In this document: positions 22,794 through 26,740 of the stretch, in pieces
Layout: each line of letters starts with the position of its first letter
How positions within the stretch are numbered: position 1 is the first letter of the stretch
NCBI GenBank assembly: GCA_023396625.1
Contig: JAEWVY010000395.1
Span: forward strand, 1 to 26,740
DNA length: 26,740 bases
Origin: Pseudomonadota bacterium
Lineage (GTDB): Bacteria > Pseudomonadota > Gammaproteobacteria > Burkholderiales > Burkholderiaceae_C
Direction: 5' to 3'
The notes under the pieces: generated by a model
What the model was told of the DNA's origin: nothing
Databases searched by the model: none
What the model saw: only the letters and a program-made list of their open reading frames with translations
Program-made: the position numbers and the translations under genes

Positions 22794-22807
22794 ACCTTGG
22801 TTTGCAG
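22773..22807. promoter_or_regulatory. Operator-like palindrome with additional half sites
   Basis: CTGCAAACCTTGGTTTGCAG (22788-22807) is a perfect palindrome with 9-bp arms and a TT centre. Two further TGCAAAC half sites sit directly to the left (22773-22779 and 22780-22786). No T tract follows on either strand, so a terminator is unlikely. The position at the head of the two methyltransferase genes suggests a repressor or activator binding site; the binding protein is unknown. Confidence 0.5.
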
Positions 22808-23012
22808 TCGGACGCTAGACGACTGCCGCGCTCGCGCCCCCCGCATTGCGATTTGGGAAGGAAGGACCCCTTTTGCCTGGGCCTATCGCCTCAACCGTCA
22901 CCGCTGTCCAGAAGATAGCCGAAATACTACCCCCGACCGGGCTGTTTTGTTGCAGGGCTGGCGGGCCTCGAAACGGACAAGCAAGGCAAAGCAGGGACAA
23001 GCGCGGCAAGCA
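22808..23012. other. Non-coding gap between the DUF6362-like gene and the methyltransferases
   Basis: No convincing gene is seen in these 205 bases on either strand. On the minus strand it holds a purine/pyrimidine-biased GGGGTCCTTCCTTCC stretch followed by GCAATGCGGGGGGCGCGAG, a style I associate with DNA just upstream of terminase genes in related prophages. It could contain the cohesive-end (cos) site or a promoter for the late operon. Neither can be shown from sequence alone. Confidence 0.3.
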
Positions 23013-23429
23013 TTACCCTAAATTGCCCACGTTTTTGGAAGGCAACCGCACGCCTTCGCTGTTGAGGTTCGCAGCCACGATCTCCATTGCCCTCTGCCAA
23101 CGCCGCCACGCCGTCGTCCGGTCGCAGGCAAAGCGAATCGTGATGTCCCTCCAGCCGTAGCGCTTGGCCCGCATCCACACGAGATGGCGCTGCTCGACCT
23201 CGAGCCACTGCACCCAGCGCATCGTCTCCAGCATCCGGTCGATGGCCTCGGGGCTTGGTGGGAAGGGTCGGTACACCTTCTCGTCGGCAGCAAAGGCTTC
23301 CCACTCCTTGCGAACGAAGGCGGGCCAACAATTGAAGTAGCCCTGCACACGTACAGGGGGCAGGCGTCGTCCGGTGGTGGCGGCCTCTTCGAAGCGTGCT
23401 GCCACGTCGTCGCTTGTCCACTCAGCCAT
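23013..23429 (-). CDS. Phage protein with C-terminal helix-turn-helix, DUF6362-like
   Basis: A 138-residue protein starting MAEWTSDDVAARFEEAATTG; a longer frame upstream overlaps another gene, and ATG 23429 has GGGAGGG upstream. Typical segments: RRLPPVRVQGYFNCWPAFVR, PPSPEAIDRMLETMRWVQWL and a final helix-turn-helix (YGWRDITIRFACDRTTAWRRWQ). This matches the DUF6362 family found beside phage replication and packaging genes. The helix-turn-helix suggests DNA binding; a small-terminase-like or regulatory role is possible but not shown. It overlaps the previous gene by eight bases. Confidence 0.75.
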   Translation of the reverse strand: MAEWTSDDVAARFEEAATTGRRLPPVRVQGYFNCWPAFVRKEWEAFAADEKVYRPFPPSPEAIDRMLETMRWVQWLEVEQRHLVWMRAKRYGWRDITIRFACDRTTAWRRWQRAMEIVAANLNSEGVRLPSKNVGNLG

Positions 23430-23631
23430 GACGCGTCCCTCCCAGCCCGTACAGACGTTCACCAATGCGTCGCACGATCTCGCGTTCGATGAAGTCCAGA
23501 CGGTCGTCGGACGCGTTGACCACCAGGATGTGTTGATCACGCCAGCCACGTTCCTTGATGACGTCCAGATCGGTGGCTTGTGGCTGCAGCCGACCAAGGG
23601 GGCAGCGGTATTGGGGTGTCGGAACCTTCAC
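23422..23631 (-). CDS. Small phage protein of unknown function (69 residues, GTG start)
   Basis: The start GTG 23631 is preferred because AGGAGG lies six bases upstream and it follows the RuvC-like stop by one base. The protein reads MKVPTPQYRCPLGRLQPQAT (GTG as Met) and continues with a strand-helix segment (DQHILVVNASDDRLDFIERE) and a basic end. A longer upstream reading has no support. No domain is recognised. The tight packing with the nuclease gene before and the DUF6362-like gene after suggests a shared operon and a DNA-related role. Confidence 0.65.
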   Translation of the reverse strand: MKVPTPQYRCPLGRLQPQATDLDVIKERGWRDQHILVVNASDDRLDFIEREIVRRIGERLYGLGGTRHG

Positions 23632-23632
23632 G

Positions 23633-24097
23633 TCACACCTCCTGCGTCTCGACTGCCCAGTGCAGCAGGGCCAGTGCGTCGGCTTCGTTGTCGTCGACTG
23701 GGGTGTGACCACGCTCGCGGACGGACGTGATCATTTCGTCCTTGCCCGCGTTGCCTTTGCCGGTTGCGTGCTTCTTGATCGTGCCGACCGGAACGCCCTG
23801 GTAGGGGATGTTGTGATGGTCACACCACGCAGTCAGGTGCCCCATGAATCCGCCGTAGGCGTGCGCCGCGTCAACGCCAGCGTGCCTCCGAACTTCCTCG
23901 AAGAACACCGCGTTGATGTGATTGCTGACCGACAGCAGTTCGTTGAGCCAGCGCTTGAATCGAAGGAAACGCATCCCGCCGCCTTCAAATCGCTGCGGCT
24001 TGAAGTGCTCCGTGCCGCTGGTGATGGTGCCGTCCAGGTGCTGCAGAGCCCACCCGGTGTGTGTGCCCAGATCAAGGGCCAGGATTGTCGTGTTCAT
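23633..24097 (-). CDS. RuvC-like Holliday junction resolvase / RNase H-fold nuclease
   Basis: A 154-residue protein starting MNTTILALDLGTHTGWALQ. RNase H-fold acid residues are visible: Asp9 in LALDLGTHTGWA, Glu67/Glu68 in VFFEEVRRH, and Glu138/Asp140 in DDNEADALALLHWA. The segment VPVGTIKKHATGKGNAGKDEM is also typical of RuvC-type phage nucleases. It probably cuts branched DNA before packaging or in recombination. ATG 24097 has AAGGA seven bases upstream; the longer frame upstream would cover the repeat-rich gap and is rejected. It follows the primase gene on the same strand. Confidence 0.85.
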   Translation of the reverse strand: MNTTILALDLGTHTGWALQHLDGTITSGTEHFKPQRFEGGGMRFLRFKRWLNELLSVSNHINAVFFEEVRRHAGVDAAHAYGGFMGHLTAWCDHHNIPYQGVPVGTIKKHATGKGNAGKDEMITSVRERGHTPVDDNEADALALLHWAVETQEV

Positions 24098-24237
24098 GCT
24101 TTTTATCCTTTCGCGCTTCTGTCTGACGCAGCCGACGCAGTCAGTCGAAACACTCCATGAGGTGCGCGTCACGCACGCGTGTAGAGAGTTACGAGGAACA
24201 GCGTCAGCTGCGTCAGACGATGCGGTTTCCATAGAGA
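24098..24237. repeat. Repeat-bearing gap between primase and RuvC-like genes, possible origin
   Basis: A perfect 12-bp inverted repeat, GTCTGACGCAGC (24121-24132) and GCTGCGTCAGAC (24207-24218), encloses 74 bases. The 7-mer GACGCAG occurs at 24125-24131 and 24134-24140 (9-bp step) and inverted at 24208-24214; a related GCGTCAG lies at 24201-24207. Between them is the alternating stretch GCGCGTCACGCACGCGTG. Iterons beside a P4-type primase gene would suit a replication origin; a regulatory region for the nuclease operon is the alternative. Confidence 0.45.
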
Positions 24238-26535
24238 TCAGTTGTCGGCATAAGGCGTGTAGGCGGCCGTGGGCGGGGTCTTGAGCCCGATCCCCTGAAA
24301 CCCGCGCACGCCCATGCCGTTGCGCCACTTCTCCACGCCCCTGGTGATGAGCAGATCGGAGAAGCGGCGTTGCGAGCCGATGAATTCACCCGCTGCCTCG
24401 GCCCACAGCTTCCAGTCGTTGAACAGTTCGGCAGTCAAAGACTTCGCAGTGGCCACACGAACGCAGCGCTCATCCAGCCACCGGCCCAACGCGTCCTCGG
24501 CTTCGAAGTACTCCTCAGTGGCGTCGACGACTTGCTGCGGGAGATCGAGACGTCCCAGGCGTTGCCAGTCGAGGCATCCCTGTACCGCCCAGGCCAGGAT
24601 GCCGTCGCGCTCGGCCAGCAATTTCTGCTGCAGGTGCTTGTCTCGTCGCTCGGGCGGCACGGTGATCGTGAAGGGGATCAGGTGCAGCCGTCGCTTCATC
24701 GCCTCGTCAATGTTGCGAATGGCAGGCTTGTGATTGCCCGCGACGAACAACTTGAATTGAGGGAAAAACTCGAAGAAGTCCTGCCGCATAAAGCGCGCAG
24801 AGATCTTGTCGCCCCCGGTCAGGTTCTTGACCTTCGACTCTGCCCAGCGCCGCCCCTGCTCGGTCTCAATTGCCGCCACGAAGCGCGCCCCACGCAGACC
24901 GGCCATGTCGGTCGGATGCCGGTCGGTGCGCGTTTCCATAAACGTGTCCATCGGCGCGTTGGTGGCGTAATCGCCGAGGATGGTGGCCAACGTGTTCACG
25001 AACACCGACTTGCCATTCGCGCCAGTGCCGTACAGGAAAAATAGGGCGTGCTCCCGGGTAGATCCGGTCAGCGCGTAGCCCACCATCCGCTGCAAATAGA
25101 CCTGCAGCTCCTTGTCACCACCCGTGACCTCATCGAGGAACTGCCGCCAAGTTGGGCAGTCGCCACCGGGTGTGGCCGTGGTGATCTTGGTCATCCGGTC
25201 GGCGCGGTCGTGTGGGCGTAGACGTCCGGTCTTAAGGTCGACGACGCCACCAGGTGTGTTGAGCAGCCACGGATCTGCATCCCATTCGTCGGTCGTGGCC
25301 GCGTGCCTGCGATCCGCCCGTGCCAGCCGTTCGACACCGCCCACGGTGCTGGATGCCGCAAGTTTGGCCGCGACCTTGGGGTTGTTGGCGTTGATAGCAG
25401 CGTGACGACAGACGTGGCGGATGAGATCGGCGGCAGCCAAGGTGTCCTCGGTGCGCCAGCGGAGACCATCCCAGACCAGCCACCGACCCCAGCCCGCGAC
25501 ATAGCGCCAGTCGCGGTGATAGCGGCGCGTGAATGACAGCGCCAGCGCGTCCTCGGTGCCCCATACCGAGTCCTCGATTCCGCCACCAGCGCTTGTCGGA
25601 TCGCGCTCGGGGTCGTCCGATATGAGATGCATCTGAAGGCGCGGGCCATGAGCAATGAAGCCCGCGACATCGAAGCCTTCGTTCTTGGCATCGGCCGCAT
25701 CCCAGCCATCAGCAGCGTCCTCGGGCGGGTACAGGATGTAGCAGGACTTTGCACCAGCCAGCAGCAGCGCCTGGGAGGCTCGATCCGCGTATTCCCAACC
25801 CGGCTTGTCCTTGTCGGGCCAGATGAGCACAGATTTGCCTGCCAGCGGCGACCAGTCGGTTTTGTCAACCGGCGCGTTGGCTCCGTGCATCGCAGTGGTG
25901 GCACAAATGCCAAAGCCGATCAGCGTCTGTGCGCACTTCTCACCTTCAACCAGGACGACTGTGTCTACCGACAGGAGCCCCGGCTGGTTGTAAAGCGGAC
26001 GTGTCTCAGGCGGAGCCATCTTGCGTCGCTTGGCATCCCACGGCCGGAACTCCTTCTTGCGACCGGGTGGGTCGTAGCGGTAGACGACCGCAATCAGCTT
26101 GCCTGTGGCGTCCAGGTAATCCCACTTGGCCGTGGCTGGACCGAGATCGTCGACCGGTACTTCCTTCTTGACTTTACGCATCGGTAGCGACCGCGAGCGC
26201 CCGAGCAGGTCAGCAGCGGCGTCCAGCACGCGGGGAAAGTCGCTGTGAACGTCGATGCCGCAGTAGCCGCCGATCAGCGCATAGATGTCGCCGCCTGAGT
26301 TGTCGGCACGATCCGTCCACAGACCGACCTTCTCACCTTCGAGCACCACCTCTAGGCTGTCACCTGGACTGCCGAGGATGTCGCCGATCAGGAACTTGCC
26401 ACGGCGCTTCTTGCCAGCCGGAAACATCGTGGTCAGCACCGACTCCAGTCGCGCCAGCAGTTCGGTGCGAATCTCGTCTCGTTCAGACTCCCTGTTGCGC
26501 TCCGCAGATTGGGTTGTGTCGTTGAAGTCGATCAT
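24238..26535 (-). CDS. Phage primase-helicase, P4 alpha / D5 type
   Basis: A 765-residue protein. The N-terminal part has a primase-like region with a TOPRIM-type strand (VVLVEGEKCAQTLIGFG, about 192) and a DKDKPGWEYA segment; no CHC2 zinc finger is seen. A D5-N domain follows (DPWLLNTPGGVVDLKTG, then LQVYLQRMVGYALTG). The superfamily 3 helicase has Walker A GTGANGKS at about 503-510, Walker B-like ARFVAAIETEQG at about 550-560, and the sensor segment FKLFVAGNHKP, and continues to MKRRLHLIPFTITVPPE. It unwinds and primes phage DNA. The start ATG 26535 overlaps the preceding gene's stop by four bases. Confidence 0.93.
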   Translation of the reverse strand: MIDFNDTTQSAERNRESERDEIRTELLARLESVLTTMFPAGKKRRGKFLIGDILGSPGDSLEVVLEGEKVGLWTDRADNSGGDIYALIGGYCGIDVHSDFPRVLDAAADLLGRSRSLPMRKVKKEVPVDDLGPATAKWDYLDATGKLIAVVYRYDPPGRKKEFRPWDAKRRKMAPPETRPLYNQPGLLSVDTVVLVEGEKCAQTLIGFGICATTAMHGANAPVDKTDWSPLAGKSVLIWPDKDKPGWEYADRASQALLLAGAKSCYILYPPEDAADGWDAADAKNEGFDVAGFIAHGPRLQMHLISDDPERDPTSAGGGIEDSVWGTEDALALSFTRRYHRDWRYVAGWGRWLVWDGLRWRTEDTLAAADLIRHVCRHAAINANNPKVAAKLAASSTVGGVERLARADRRHAATTDEWDADPWLLNTPGGVVDLKTGRLRPHDRADRMTKITTATPGGDCPTWRQFLDEVTGGDKELQVYLQRMVGYALTGSTREHALFFLYGTGANGKSVFVNTLATILGDYATNAPMDTFMETRTDRHPTDMAGLRGARFVAAIETEQGRRWAESKVKNLTGGDKISARFMRQDFFEFFPQFKLFVAGNHKPAIRNIDEAMKRRLHLIPFTITVPPERRDKHLQQKLLAERDGILAWAVQGCLDWQRLGRLDLPQQVVDATEEYFEAEDALGRWLDERCVRVATAKSLTAELFNDWKLWAEAAGEFIGSQRRFSDLLITRGVEKWRNGMGVRGFQGIGLKTPPTAAYTPYADN

Positions 26536-26740
26536 TCGGCTCCCTCGACAGGTGCGTCCGCGTCCTGGACATCACGGCCCTGGACGGCGGTGGTAAGCGT
26601 GGCCCACGCAGAGAGATCGGACAGGCGGTAGCGCACCAGACCGCCCATCAAGTAGTGCGGAATCCGGTACTTGGTGCGCATCGCGTGATCGGCGAACCAG
26701 TAGTACGGCAGGCGCAACGCGGCGGCCGCCTGCTTGGCAT
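26532..26740 (-). CDS. Helix-turn-helix DNA-binding protein (AlpA/excisionase-like), cut by window edge
   Basis: The frame is open to the right edge, so the N-terminus is outside; a TTG at 26717 is internal. The visible part reads AKQAAAALRLPYYWFADHAM, then TKYRIPHYLMGGLVRYRLSDLSAWA and a hydrophilic tail. It follows the pattern of short phage helix-turn-helix proteins (AlpA/Xis or helix_turn_helix_17 type): helices, a wing with the LVRYR strand, and the LSAW ending. Such proteins regulate early genes or excision. Its stop overlaps the primase start by four bases (ATGA), so the two are coupled. Confidence 0.75.
   Translation of the reverse strand, partial: AKQAAAALRLPYYWFADHAMRTKYRIPHYLMGGLVRYRLSDLSAWATLTTAVQGRDVQDADAPVEGAE

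Larger units (their letters stand above)
1984..26740. mobile_element. Lambda-like prophage, left end near the kinase gene, right end outside the window
   Basis: From the endolysin at 2006 to the right edge nearly every gene is a phage gene on the minus strand, in lambda-like head and tail order (terminase, gpW, portal, protease/scaffold, D, E, FII, U, tail tube, chaperones, tape measure, tail protein, lysis), preceded by replication and DNA-modification genes. The left boundary must lie between the kinase stop at 1983 and the endolysin stop at 2006. The 22 bp there contain TTTTTCACACACTTTTT, but an attachment core cannot be called because the other end is not visible. Integrase, repressor, holin and small terminase genes are not seen. 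Truncated terminase and tail genes indicate a defective or remodelled prophage. Confidence 0.9.

Noticed and set aside
22788..22807. Palindrome as a Rho-independent terminator
   Set aside because: No T-rich tail follows on either strand and the centre has only two bases, too short for an RNA loop; an operator is more likely.
24098..24328. N-terminal extension of the RuvC-like protein through the repeat region
   Set aside because: The extension has no conserved residues and crosses into the primase gene; ATG 24097 has AAGGA and gives the expected RuvC-like N-terminus.

Overview
The window is G+C-rich proteobacterial DNA. The heavy-metal type two-component system and the prophage gene families would suit a betaproteobacterium (Burkholderiales-like); that assignment is inference from protein style only. 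Two blocks are present. Positions 1-1983 (+ strand) are host chromosome: the 3' part of an OmpR-class response regulator gene followed without a gap by its CusS/CopS-like sensor kinase gene. From about 1984 to the right edge lies a prophage of lambda-like gene order, read almost entirely on the minus strand and running off the window. No integrase or repressor is inside the window.

Read along the minus strand (right to left) the prophage holds: a helix-turn-helix protein cut by the edge; a large P4/D5-type primase-helicase; a 140-bp gap with repeats that could be a replication origin; a RuvC-like nuclease; a small unknown protein; a DUF6362-like protein; a gap with an operator-like palindrome; two tandem ParB-domain DNA methyltransferases; then, on the opposite strand, a three-gene accessory patch (truncated DUF3489 gene plus two small unknowns). 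Next come terminase large subunit (C-terminal part only), two tail-fibre-like small proteins, gpW-like, portal, S49 protease with a nested scaffold start, gpD-like decoration protein, major capsid protein, FII-like and U-like connectors, tail tube, a tail-assembly chaperone pair joined by a probable -1 frameshift at a T7 tract, a DUF6441-like protein, tape measure, a small tail protein, a large repeat-containing tail protein and a GH24 endolysin next to the host kinase gene.

Most structural genes are tightly packed with 1-bp (TGATG) or 4-bp (ATGA) overlaps, indicating one long late operon. The capsid and most of the tail set look intact, but three scars suggest decay or remodelling: (1) the large tail protein and the endolysin are fused in overlapping frames near 2440-2455, with the expected tail C-terminus and the normal endolysin start missing; (2) terminase has lost its N-terminal ATPase half at about 18840, where it abuts head-to-head a DUF3489 gene that also lacks its 5' part; (3) a 122-residue gene sits between 13-bp direct repeats at the 3' end of a methyltransferase, with the probable original stop codon and terminator displaced downstream. 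The prophage is therefore probably unable to package DNA by itself unless helped. No CRISPR array, tRNA, rRNA or transposase was seen.
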